Source of the DNA: Proteobacteria bacterium SG_bin9
GTDB taxonomy: Bacteria > Pseudomonadota > Alphaproteobacteria > Rhizobiales > Xanthobacteraceae
Length of the DNA: 39,933 nt
Assembly: GCA_002083525.1 (NCBI GenBank)
Contig: LWDM01000077.1
Coordinates: forward strand, 1-39,933
Direction: 5' to 3'
The position numbers and the translations under genes are program-made. Numbering within the stretch: position 1 is the first letter of the stretch; each line of letters opens with the position of its first letter. Below are positions 6,174 through 13,952 of this stretch, piece by piece. Under the pieces are notes generated by a model that did no database searches, was not told where the DNA came from, and worked only from the letters and a program-made list of their open reading frames with translations.

Positions 6174-7556
6174 TCAGGCTTTGGCCAGCGTCCACACCGC
6201 CATCGGCTGCTCCAGCCCGCGCAGGCTCTGTGCGGGCTGTTGCACGAGTGGAATCTGATCGACACCCGTCGCCTTCTCGGATTTCGCGCGCTGCACCAGC
6301 GCATCGCTTGCCACCAGCACGCAGTTGAGATGCCGCGTCAGCGCCTCCAGCCGCGCGGCAGCGTTGACCGTCGAGCCGATCACCGCGAACTCGAGCCGGT
6401 TGCGGCCGATGTCGCCGAGCACGACCGGTCCATAATGCAGGCCGAAGCTGGCGCGGATCGGCACTTCACCATCGGCTTCCCGCTCGCGATTGAACGCATC
6501 GACCGCGGCGATCATCGCCCGCGCACAGGTCAGCGCGTTGATCGCATCGGTCGGCCCCGCGAACGGCGTGCCGAACGTCGCCATCAGGCCGTCGCCGAGA
6601 TACTTGTCGAGCGTGCCGCCGTGCAGAAAGACCTCGTGCTCCATGCGCCCGTGAAATTCGCGCAAGGTGCCGATCACGTCTTCCGGCGGCTTGCCGTCGG
6701 CGAACGAGGTGAAGCCGACGATGTCGACGAACAGCACCGCGATGTCCTGCGTTCGAACCTGCTTCAGCGGTTCGTCGTTCTTCGATAACTCTTCCACCAC
6801 CGTCGGCGAGAAGTAGCGGGCGAGATTGGTGCGCTCGCGTTCGAGCGAGGCGTGTTTCAAAAGCAGATTGTTCGAGCGGCGAACCGAAATCGCAAGCGTG
6901 CAGGCCGCAATCAGGAACACGACGATCTCCTGCACGCGGTTGGGAATGTTGATGTTGTTCGGATCGAGCAGCGCGAACAGCCGCACGTCGGGCGCCGTCG
7001 TCGCGCGAATGGCCTCGGTGATGTTGACCATCTTGATGGGCTGCAGATAGACGTACAAGGCGCCGAGCGCCCATAGGCCCGACGCCCACACGCCCATCGC
7101 GATCAAGGTCCGCCACGAATAGGCGAGCGTCGCGCCCGACAAAAAGACAAAGAAGTAGATGAAGGTGTCGAAGCGATACTGTGTGGCGGCCGGCCAGCCC
7201 GATGTGCTCCAGGGATTCTGAACCGCGACGATGATCGTCATCAGCAGCAGGTCGCAGAACATCAGGACCAGCTCAGGCCGTGAGACGCCGGCGCGGCCGA
7301 CCTTGAGTTGTGCCCAGCCGATCAGCGCGAACAGCGATGTGAGGACCAGATAGTAGATCACCTCCCACGTCGGGTTGAGAAACGGCAGCATGATTGCGAT
7401 CACCGCGAGGGCGACCCAGCGGGCGCGCACCGCGAGCCACAGGCCTTCGCGTTTGGCGTTCTCGATCGCGGCCTCCGCGAACGTCTCGGTTTCGCGGATG
7501 CGGGCCTTGGTTTTGGTCTTGCGGGGCGGCGGGGCGTCGACGGCTACGCTGGTCAT
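6174..7556 (-). CDS. Membrane-bound class III adenylate/guanylate cyclase
   Basis: A 460-residue protein. About six membrane helices lie between residues 42 and 225, followed by a short linker helix and a class III cyclase domain (about 270-430). The metal-binding aspartates are D278 in LFVDIVGFT and D322 in DKYLGDGLM; purine-selecting Lys318 is present, and VIGSTVNAAARL supplies the transition-state Asn/Arg. The second purine-selecting position, usually Asp or Thr, appears to be Ala (EFAVIG), so ATP specificity is likely but not certain. It probably makes cAMP in response to an unknown signal sensed by the membrane part. The start at 7556 is chosen because upstream in-frame sequence lies antisense inside the Nudix gene. 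Confidence 0.85.
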   Translation of the reverse strand: MTSVAVDAPPPRKTKTKARIRETETFAEAAIENAKREGLWLAVRARWVALAVIAIMLPFLNPTWEVIYYLVLTSLFALIGWAQLKVGRAGVSRPELVLMFCDLLLMTIIVAVQNPWSTSGWPAATQYRFDTFIYFFVFLSGATLAYSWRTLIAMGVWASGLWALGALYVYLQPIKMVNITEAIRATTAPDVRLFALLDPNNINIPNRVQEIVVFLIAACTLAISVRRSNNLLLKHASLERERTNLARYFSPTVVEELSKNDEPLKQVRTQDIAVLFVDIVGFTSFADGKPPEDVIGTLREFHGRMEHEVFLHGGTLDKYLGDGLMATFGTPFAGPTDAINALTCARAMIAAVDAFNREREADGEVPIRASFGLHYGPVVLGDIGRNRLEFAVIGSTVNAAARLEALTRHLNCVLVASDALVQRAKSEKATGVDQIPLVQQPAQSLRGLEQPMAVWTLAKA

Positions 7557-7676
7557 GCGGATATCCGAAGTCTGGTGATGCGGAATGCATTGCTGCATGA
7601 AGCACTCACCATAGCCGGAAAGCGGAATCTGTGGTTGATGAATGTCGCGGTGTGAACCTTGGAATCGCCCGACGAT

Positions 7677-8306
7677 ATGCTGACGTTCGATCAACCGGCG
7701 CGCCAACTGATTGCCGCCAAGCTGAAGGAATTCCCGCGCCGGCCGCACGATGCCGCGGCCGCGGAAGGGCTGAAGCGCGCGGCGGTGGCGATTGCGTTGC
7801 TCGCGGCCGACGATTCGGAGGGGATCGCGTTCGCATTGACGCGCCGTGTCGGCAAGTTGCGCGCGCACAGCGGGCAGTGGGCGTTGCCGGGCGGGCGCTG
7901 CGATGCCGGCGAAACGGTGGTGCAGGCGGCGCTGCGCGAGATGGACGAAGAAATCGGACTCAAACTCGACGAGAGCGACGCGCTCGGGCTGCTCGACGAT
8001 TATCCGACCCGTTCAGGCTATCTGATCACGCCGGTCGTGTTCTGGTGCAAGCCGGGTCTGACGCCGCATGCCAATCCCGACGAAGTGGCGGCGATCTACC
8101 GGATTCCGATTGCCGATATCGCACCGATCGAGAAGGTAAGCTTTACCCGGATTCCGGAAAGCGACCGGCGTGTGGTGCGCATCAACATTCTCGGCCAGCA
8201 GATCCACGCGCCGACGGCGGCGCTGCTTTATCAATTCCGCGAGGTGCTGGCCGGCCGCATCACCCGCGTTGCCGATCTCGAACAGCCGGTCTTTGCCTGG
8301 AAGTAG
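7677..8306 (+). CDS. Nudix hydrolase, CoA-pyrophosphatase-like
   Basis: A 209-residue Nudix protein with a perfect Nudix box, GRCDAGETVVQAALREMDEE followed by IGL, at about residues 78-100. The stretch before it, ALTRRVGKLRAHSGQWALPG, resembles the UPF0035/NudL signature of coenzyme A diphosphatases, which cleave CoA or oxidised CoA to 4'-phosphopantetheine and 3',5'-ADP. Other nucleoside diphosphate derivatives are possible substrates. ATG at 7677 is taken as the start; a TTG at 7659 would add six residues, and neither has a strong ribosome site. It is divergent from the cyclase and convergent with the esterase. Confidence 0.82.
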   Translation: MLTFDQPARQLIAAKLKEFPRRPHDAAAAEGLKRAAVAIALLAADDSEGIAFALTRRVGKLRAHSGQWALPGGRCDAGETVVQAALREMDEEIGLKLDESDALGLLDDYPTRSGYLITPVVFWCKPGLTPHANPDEVAAIYRIPIADIAPIEKVSFTRIPESDRRVVRINILGQQIHAPTAALLYQFREVLAGRITRVADLEQPVFAWK

Positions 8307-8312
8307 CGGGCG

Positions 8313-9449
8313 CTAGTCCGCTTTGCGCAAGCCGACCGCAGTCAATGCGCGGCTGATCATGCGGTTGACGCCGGAGGCTGGTGCAGACTTCACGTGTTGT
8401 GGCTGCGTCTTGCCGTTGAGCTTTCGCGACGATGCCGAGGCCTTGTTGTCGGCGATCGGTGCCGCGTGAGGAACCTTGTTTGTCAGGCCCCAGAACTCTG
8501 CGATGTGATGTGATGACGGAATGCCGGCATCGAGCATGAAGCGGCCGGGCTGGCCGGCATGTTCGCCGCCGCTTGCCAGCGGCACGCCGTGCGCCATGTT
8601 GGCGATCGAGTAGGATTCGATAACGGTGCGCCCATCGGCATCCCACCAGCCCTGGCGGCGATGTCCGTCGACGATGTCCTCGAACATCGGCTCCGACCGC
8701 AGGCCGTGCACGCCAAGCCACTGATTGACGATGTGCTCGGCATTGACCGGATGCACGATGCTGTCGGCGGTGCCATGCCAGACGGACACCTTGGGCCATG
8801 GCCCGTGATGTGACGACGCTGTGCGGACGCGCTGGCCCAGCTCTTTCGTCGACACGTGCGGCGCCTTGAACATCACATTCAACGCATCCTGCAGATTGCT
8901 GGCGGCGCCATGCGGCAAGCCGGCGATGATCGCGCCGCCGGTGAACACATCGGGATAGGCCGCGAGCATTGCCGACGTCATGCCGCCGCCGGCGGACAGG
9001 CCGGTGACAAAGACGCGTTTGCGATCGATCGCATGCGCGCGGGCGACATGCTCGATCATCTGGTGGACCGACGCGGCTTCGCCGCTGCCGCGCGTGACGT
9101 CCTCCGGCGCGAACCAGTTGAAGCAGAGGTTGGGGTTGTTGCCGCGCCGCTGCTGCGGCGCCAGCACGACGAAACCGTAGCGATCCGCGAGCTGCGACCA
9201 ACCGGCGCCGAGATCGTAGGCCGCTGCCGTCTGCGCACAGCCGTGCAGGACGACGACCAGCGCCGGCCGCTTCGGCAGGTTCGCCGGCGCGTAGGTGAAC
9301 ATGCGAAGGTTGCCCGGATTGCTGCCGAACCCGCGCACCTCGCCGAGCCGGCCCGGGCCGGCAGAGAAGCCGGCAAGACCTTCGCCGGTCATCAGTCGCG
9401 TGATGCTGGGCAGCTGCTTCAGGTAGTCGATGTTTTCCGCGATCGACAC
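8313..9449 (-). CDS. Extracellular polyhydroxybutyrate depolymerase-type esterase
   Basis: A 378-residue alpha/beta hydrolase of the PHB-depolymerase / feruloyl-esterase-like family. Visible motifs are the oxyanion region VVVLHGCAQTA (about 66-76), the nucleophile elbow GLSAGGG with Ser152, the acid HGTADSIVHP and a C-terminal His in MAHGVPL. The segment NPNLCFNWF is typical of the family. It lacks an obvious Sec signal peptide, so it may be exported otherwise or act in the cytoplasm on polyesters or other esters. The GTG start at 9449 has a good ribosome site (GAGGGATCACGA); upstream in-frame sequence has no conserved features. The last 50 residues are basic and low-complexity. Confidence 0.8.
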   Translation of the reverse strand: MSIAENIDYLKQLPSITRLMTGEGLAGFSAGPGRLGEVRGFGSNPGNLRMFTYAPANLPKRPALVVVLHGCAQTAAAYDLGAGWSQLADRYGFVVLAPQQRRGNNPNLCFNWFAPEDVTRGSGEAASVHQMIEHVARAHAIDRKRVFVTGLSAGGGMTSAMLAAYPDVFTGGAIIAGLPHGAASNLQDALNVMFKAPHVSTKELGQRVRTASSHHGPWPKVSVWHGTADSIVHPVNAEHIVNQWLGVHGLRSEPMFEDIVDGHRRQGWWDADGRTVIESYSIANMAHGVPLASGGEHAGQPGRFMLDAGIPSSHHIAEFWGLTNKVPHAAPIADNKASASSRKLNGKTQPQHVKSAPASGVNRMISRALTAVGLRKAD

Positions 9450-9650
9450 TCGTGATCCCTCAGTTGGTGGAGCCCGGCAGGGCCGCACCGTGATGCTTGC
9501 TGCAATGCAACATAGTGGTTTGGGGGCGAGATTCCATCCCTCCAAAGGATGGATATTTGCGCTCGCGGTCACAAAAGCGTGGAAAAACAAGCTTTCGCGG
9601 GTATAGGGCCGGTTGGCTCAACCCCGGCGATCAAAATGCGTTTGGGGAAC

Positions 9651-9675
9651 AAAAGGGGCCGAATCGGCCCCTTTT
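9651..9675 (-). terminator. Terminator hairpin after the 9696-10001 gene
   Basis: AAAAGGGGCCGA pairs almost perfectly with TCGGCCCCTTTT. Read on the minus strand it follows the stop of the small exported protein by 20 bases and ends in a T-run. The A-run on the other side makes it potentially bidirectional. Confidence 0.8.
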
Positions 9676-9695
9676 GAGATCGGAGATCGGCGCGC

Positions 9696-10001
9696 TTAGC
9701 CAGGGCCGTACTTGAACTTGCCGCCCTCGATGAACGGCTCGGTCTTCATGTAGAGCTGCCCGTTCTCGCCAATGAAAAAGAACGTGTTCTTCTTCACCTT
9801 CTTTGCGCCCGCGAGCAGCGACTTCGCGTTGCTCGTTCCCATCTTGTAGACGAAGAACTTGCCGTCGGCGTCGTAGCCATAGGCGGTGTCGGCCGAAATG
9901 GGCCAAGGTGCTGGAGTATTGGCTTGCTGTGCGGCGGCAGTGGCCGTCAGCGCGATCAACGCCACTGAGGCTGCCAGTGCGCGTGTCGAAATCCGTCTCA
10001 T
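9696..10001 (-). CDS. Small exported protein of unknown function
   Basis: A 101-residue protein with a Sec signal peptide (MRRISTRALAASVALIALTA, cleavage after AAAQ). The mature 75 residues are hydrophilic and contain YGYDADGKFFVYKMG and FFFIGENGQLYMKTEP, which suggest a small beta-strand-rich periplasmic protein. I do not recognise a family. ATG at 10001 follows GGAGAGGCACTG and begins the signal peptide; an in-frame ATG at 10040 would place 13 unneeded residues before it. It ends at a strong terminator and appears monocistronic. Confidence 0.65.
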   Translation of the reverse strand: MRRISTRALAASVALIALTATAAAQQANTPAPWPISADTAYGYDADGKFFVYKMGTSNAKSLLAGAKKVKKNTFFFIGENGQLYMKTEPFIEGGKFKYGPG

Positions 10002-10271
10002 CAGTGCCTCTCCAAATGCTCTTCCAATGCAACGAAGCATAACGTCACAACGTTCGCTTGGCTTGCCGCGTTACAACGCGTCGAGGTGAGCAAATTGTCA
10101 CGCGTTGCTTCATGCTTGAACAAAGCACGAACGTGATTCCGCAGTCAATTCTCCGGATGGCTATGGTGACGATGCGCAATTTCCAGGTTTCGCGTTTGCC
10201 GCTTCGGCTCTATCGTCGCGACCGAGGAAACGATAGCGCGGCGTAGCCTTTGGCCGTGAAGGGGCAGATTG

Positions 10272-10760
10272 ATGAAAGACGTTTTGAAGACCGGTCTATT
10301 TCTCGCTCTCGTCTCATGCGCGATGCCAGTGGCGGCGTCGGCGGATGAATTCAAGCTGAGTAACAACCAGCGCATCGCCTGCAGCCGCGGCTTGTCGCCC
10401 GGCAAGCTCAATACGGCGAACTGCCGCTCATATGCCTACATTTTCAACGCGACCACGTCCGAATATCACCGCTGCCAGGTGAGCGTGGTGCTGACCCGCG
10501 ACAACAAGGAAGTCCTCAACATCCAGGCGGACGGCAGCTGCTCGAAGCGGCAACGCGTGTTCGACAAGGACGGGCAGTATTCGTTCGACGCGGTCAAAAC
10601 CGAGCCGCCGAACACCAACTCGTTCTTCGGCACCGGCGGCTATGCCATCTGGGTGAGCGACAACAAGGCGCTGAAGGCGAAGGGCTGTGTCACCATAGCC
10701 ACGGGTCTCGGCAACAACGAAGTGACGCGCTGCGTCGACATGACGTTCGGCGACAAGTAA
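10272..10760 (+). CDS. Exported cysteine-containing protein of unknown function
   Basis: A 162-residue protein with a Sec signal peptide (KDVLKTGLFLALVSCAMPVA, cleavage near ASADE). The mature part has six cysteines (IACSRG, NCRSY, RCQVS, SCSKR, GCVTI, RCVDM), an even number consistent with periplasmic disulfides. No family is recognised. The ATG at 10272 follows GAAGGGGCAGATTG. It is divergent from the other small exported protein, and a GC-rich palindrome follows the stop codon. Function is unknown. Confidence 0.65.
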   Translation: MKDVLKTGLFLALVSCAMPVAASADEFKLSNNQRIACSRGLSPGKLNTANCRSYAYIFNATTSEYHRCQVSVVLTRDNKEVLNIQADGSCSKRQRVFDKDGQYSFDAVKTEPPNTNSFFGTGGYAIWVSDNKALKAKGCVTIATGLGNNEVTRCVDMTFGDK

Positions 10761-10770
10761 TCAAAGGCGA

Positions 10771-10796
10771 GGGGAGCGGCGCCGGCGCCGCTCCCC
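10771..10796. terminator. Perfect 26-bp GC palindrome between convergent genes
   Basis: A perfect inverted repeat (GGGGAGCGGCGCC and its complement, 13+13) starts 10 bases after the stop of the exported protein and 10 bases before the TctC gene ends on the other strand. It has no real T-run, so it may act as a shared weak terminator or 3'-end stabiliser. Confidence 0.6.
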
Positions 10797-10805
10797 GACG
10801 TTGAT

Positions 10806-11816
10806 TTACTCCGGCGCGATCTTCGCGAACGCCGCCACCTTGGTCCACTTCTCGTTTTCCCTGGCGATGTAGGCGGTCATGTCCGCCGGCGAACCGCCGA
10901 CCGGATCGCCGCCGAGCTTGCGAATCCGCTCCGTTCCGTCGGTTGACTTGATGAAGGCGTTCACGCTTGCATTCAGCTTGGCGATGATGTCCGGCGGCGT
11001 CTTCACCGGTGCGGCAATGGTGAAGTACGACGACGCCTCGTAGTTCGGCACGCCGGACTCCGCGATGGTCGGAATGTTCGGCAGCAGCGGCCAGCGTGCC
11101 GCGGTGCTGATGGCGAGCGGCCGCACCGACCCCGCTTCGGCGAACGAGGCCACCGCCGGCAGGTTGTCGATCATCACATGGATACGGCCGGCGATTAGAT
11201 CGCTGACCGCCGGCGCGCTGCCCTTGTAGGGCACGTGCGTCATGTCGAGCCCGGTCATCGACTTGAACAGTTCGGTCGACAGATGCGCGGTGCTGCCGAG
11301 GCCCGGCGTACCGTAGAGAATTTCGCCGGGCGGCTTCGACTTCACGAACGCCAGAAACTCCGCGACGCTCTTCGGCGGCAACGATGGCGTCACCGACATC
11401 AGGTTCGGCACGCGCGCGATGATGGTCACCGGCGCAAGATCCTTTGCCGGATCGTAGGTCATCGATTTGAAGACCAGCGGATTGATGCCGTGGGTGCCGG
11501 GCGTACCGACCAGGAAGGTGTAGCCATCCGGCTCGATCTTGGAGACGTAATCGGCGGCGATGTTGCCGCCGGCGCCGGTCTTGTTTTCGACGATGAACTG
11601 CTGGCCCATCTCCTCCGACATCTTCTGCGCCACGAGGCGCGCCAGAATGTCGGTGGTGCCGCCGGCCGCGAACGGCACGACGAAACGGGGCGAACGGGCC
11701 GGCCACGGCTGCTGCGCCAGCGCACCCGTTCGCGCCACCAGCGGCGATGCGACGAGCGCCGCGCTGCCAAACATGAGCGAGCGGCGGCTGAGATCGAAGG
11801 TCGAACGGCGGATCAT
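10806..11816 (-). CDS. Tripartite tricarboxylate transporter receptor (Bug/TctC family)
   Basis: A 336-residue periplasmic binding protein. The start carries a Tat-like signal (DLSRRSLMFGSAALVASPLV) cleaved after GALAQ. The mature part shows Bug-family hallmarks: RFVVPFAAGGTTDILARLVA, VENKTGAGGNIAADYV, GYTFLVGTPG, THVPYKGSAPAVSDLIAGRI and LAISTAARWPLLPNIPTIAE. Bug proteins bind carboxylates or other small anions and normally serve a TctA/TctB permease, but none is visible here. Instead the gene is the last of a TAXI-TRAP operon. ATG at 11816 has a clear site (AGGAGACACCA). It may use a permease elsewhere or act as a sensor; the ligand is unknown. Confidence 0.88.
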   Translation of the reverse strand: MIRRSTFDLSRRSLMFGSAALVASPLVARTGALAQQPWPARSPRFVVPFAAGGTTDILARLVAQKMSEEMGQQFIVENKTGAGGNIAADYVSKIEPDGYTFLVGTPGTHGINPLVFKSMTYDPAKDLAPVTIIARVPNLMSVTPSLPPKSVAEFLAFVKSKPPGEILYGTPGLGSTAHLSTELFKSMTGLDMTHVPYKGSAPAVSDLIAGRIHVMIDNLPAVASFAEAGSVRPLAISTAARWPLLPNIPTIAESGVPNYEASSYFTIAAPVKTPPDIIAKLNASVNAFIKSTDGTERIRKLGGDPVGGSPADMTAYIARENEKWTKVAAFAKIAPE

Positions 11817-11860
11817 TGGTGTCTCCTGGAACTTGAAGCGCGGGTGGCCTGAAATGAAGA

Positions 11861-11885
11861 GGCGGCCGGAGATCGTCCGGCCGCC
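11861..11885 (-). repeat. Intercistronic hairpin between the TAXI receptor and TctC genes
   Basis: GGCGGCCGGA (11861-11870) and TCCGGCCGCC (11876-11885) form a perfect 10-bp stem with a 5-base loop, in the 99-base gap after the second TAXI receptor. There is no clean T-run, so partial termination or mRNA stabilisation is more likely than full termination. Confidence 0.65.
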
Positions 11886-11915
11886 GTCGTGATTGACGCT
11901 CGGCGATGTGTGGAT

Positions 11916-12890
11916 TTAGCCGCCGACGCCCTTTTCCTTGAAGTACTTCAGCGCGCCGGGATGGAACGGCACCGGCGAACGATCCTGCTTCTGGTTGTCG
12001 AGCGAGAAGCTCAGCGCTTCTTTGTGCACGGCAACAATATCGTCCTTCTTCTCGACCAGCGTCTTGACGATGTTGTAGGCGTCCTGATCGCTCATCTTGT
12101 TGCCGGTGACGATGATGTTCCAGACCTCGGCAATCTTGTTGTCCTTGTCGTAGCCCGGGTACGAGCCGGCCTTGATCGTGCCTTCGCTGTAGAGCTTGCC
12201 GTACTTGTCGTTCATCTTGGCGACGGCTTCGGAGTGATCGACCAGCTTCATCTTCAGGCCTGGTGTCGCACCGAGGTCGGTGACGGCCGCAGTCGGAATG
12301 CCGCCGACCCAGAAGAACGCGTCGATCTTCTTGTCCTTGATGGCGTTGACCGACTCGGCGACGCCGAGACGCTCGCGCTTCATGTCCTTGTCCTTGTCGA
12401 GGCCGGCGGCTTCGATCAGACGGAAGGCCATGACTTCGGTGGCGCCGCCCGGGGAGCCGGTTGAGACGCGCTTGCCCTTGAGATCCGACATCTTCTCGAT
12501 GCCGGTGCCGTCGATCGTCACGACATGCATGCGGTTCGGATAAACCACGAGCAGCGTCTGCAGCGGAACCTTGTTGCCCTTGAACTTGTCCTCGCCCTTC
12601 AGCGCGTCCTGCGCGGCGTCGGCCATCGAGAAACCGAGCTCGCTCTGACCCGATGCAATGAGCTTGAGGTTGTCGACCGAGCCGCCGGTGACTTCGGCGG
12701 TGGCCTGCGTGTTCGGCAGGTTCTTCGACAACACGTTGGCGATCGCACCGCCGAGCGGATAGTACACGCCGCCGGTGCCGCCGGTGCCGATCGCCATCGT
12801 CTTCTGCTGCGCATAGACGAGGCCGCCGATCATCGCGCCGGCGGTCAGCGTCAGCGCGAAGACGGTGGTCTTTGTCAGTTTCGTCAACAT
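11916..12890 (-). CDS. TAXI-family TRAP transporter solute receptor, copy 2
   Basis: A 324-residue periplasmic receptor. A signal peptide (MLTKLTKTTVFALTLTAGAM) is cleaved after VYAQ. The mature start MAIGTGGTGGVYYPLGGAIA is the TAXI (NMT1_3) signature; NTQATAEVTGGSVDNLKLI, GSPGGATEVMAFRL and FFWVGGIPTAAVTDL are also typical. TAXI receptors deliver small acids such as glutamate or 2-oxo acids to a fused TRAP permease; the ligand here is not known. It is strongly similar over its length to the next upstream gene, so the pair is a tandem duplication. ATG at 12890 has a good site (AAGGGAGAAAGCCAG). Confidence 0.9.
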   Translation of the reverse strand: MLTKLTKTTVFALTLTAGAMIGGLVYAQQKTMAIGTGGTGGVYYPLGGAIANVLSKNLPNTQATAEVTGGSVDNLKLIASGQSELGFSMADAAQDALKGEDKFKGNKVPLQTLLVVYPNRMHVVTIDGTGIEKMSDLKGKRVSTGSPGGATEVMAFRLIEAAGLDKDKDMKRERLGVAESVNAIKDKKIDAFFWVGGIPTAAVTDLGATPGLKMKLVDHSEAVAKMNDKYGKLYSEGTIKAGSYPGYDKDNKIAEVWNIIVTGNKMSDQDAYNIVKTLVEKKDDIVAVHKEALSFSLDNQKQDRSPVPFHPGALKYFKEKGVGG

Positions 12891-12939
12891 CTGGCTTTCT
12901 CCCTTGATGTTAGTTCTGCAAGCTCGTGTGGCGCGCTGA

Positions 12940-13896
12940 TCAGGGTTTAACCCCTCGCTCGCGCAGATATTTCAAGGCGCCCGGATGATAGGGCGCAGGC
13001 GAATGCTTGTCGGTCTGCGTCGCCAGTTCGATGTTCTGCGCTTCCTTATGAACGGCGACGAGCGCGGCCTTGTTCTCGAACACGGATTTGGTGATCTCGT
13101 AGGCCATCTCGTCCGACATCTTCGGAGTCGCCATCACCTGGTTCCAGGCGGCGAAACCCTTGTTGTCGGCGGTCTGGCCCGGATAGCTGCCGGCTTTGAT
13201 GACGCTCGCAGCGAAGATCGGTCCGTACTTCTTCACGATCGGATCGAGCAGGTGGTCGATATCGATCAGCCTGATGGTGACGCCGGGCGTTGCCGCGAGA
13301 TCGGTGACGGCTGCGGTCGGCACGCCGCCGCCCCAGAAGAACGCGTCGATCTTCTTGTCCTTTAGCGCGCTCGCTGACTCCGCGACCGAGAGCCGCTCGC
13401 GTTTCACGTCCTTGTCCTTGTCGATGCCCGCGGCCTCAAGCAGGCGAAACGCTTGCGTTTCCGTCGCGCTGCCTGGCGCACCGACCGAAATGCGCCGGCC
13501 CTTGAGATCGGAAAACTTCTCGATGCCGGTGCCTGCGATGGTCACGACGTGAACCGGGCTCGAGTAGATTGCCACGATCGTGCGCAGTGGCACGGGCGTC
13601 TTGAACCGGCCCTCGGCGCGAACCGCATCAGCGGCGACATCGCCGGTCATGAAGCCAAGATCGGCCTGACCGGATTCAAGCAGCTTGATGTTATCGACCG
13701 ACCCGCCAGTCGCTTCCGAAGTCGCCTGCGTGTTGGGAAGCGTCTTCGAGAGCAGGTTGGCGAGGCCGCCGCCGAGCGGATAAAAGATGCCGCCGGTGCC
13801 GCCGGTGGCGATCGCCAGCGTGCGCGTCTGGGCGAGTGCATCGCCCGCGCCGAACCAGACGCAGAGCAGTGCCGCTCCTGCCGAGATCGCCTTCAT
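12940..13896 (-). CDS. TAXI-family TRAP transporter solute receptor, copy 1
   Basis: A 318-residue receptor with a signal peptide (MKAISAGAALLCVWFGAGDA, cleavage after LAQ) and the TAXI start LAIATGGTGGIFYPLGGGLA. Shared blocks with copy 2 include NTQATSEATGGSVDNIKLL, GIEKFSDLKGRRISVGAPGS, KDVKRERLSVAESASALKDK and KHSPAPYHPGALKYL, with differences scattered throughout. The two receptors may have diverged in ligand range while sharing one permease. It lies 56 bases after the permease stop and 49 bases before copy 2. ATG at 13896 follows GGGAGAGAAAC; longer in-frame sequence upstream is antisense-like and inside the permease gene. Confidence 0.9.
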   Translation of the reverse strand: MKAISAGAALLCVWFGAGDALAQTRTLAIATGGTGGIFYPLGGGLANLLSKTLPNTQATSEATGGSVDNIKLLESGQADLGFMTGDVAADAVRAEGRFKTPVPLRTIVAIYSSPVHVVTIAGTGIEKFSDLKGRRISVGAPGSATETQAFRLLEAAGIDKDKDVKRERLSVAESASALKDKKIDAFFWGGGVPTAAVTDLAATPGVTIRLIDIDHLLDPIVKKYGPIFAASVIKAGSYPGQTADNKGFAAWNQVMATPKMSDEMAYEITKSVFENKAALVAVHKEAQNIELATQTDKHSPAPYHPGALKYLRERGVKP

Positions 13897-13952
13897 GTTT
13901 CTCTCCCGTGCGGCGCTGCTTCGACGGCAGCGTCCGCTGTTCTTCTTGTTCG

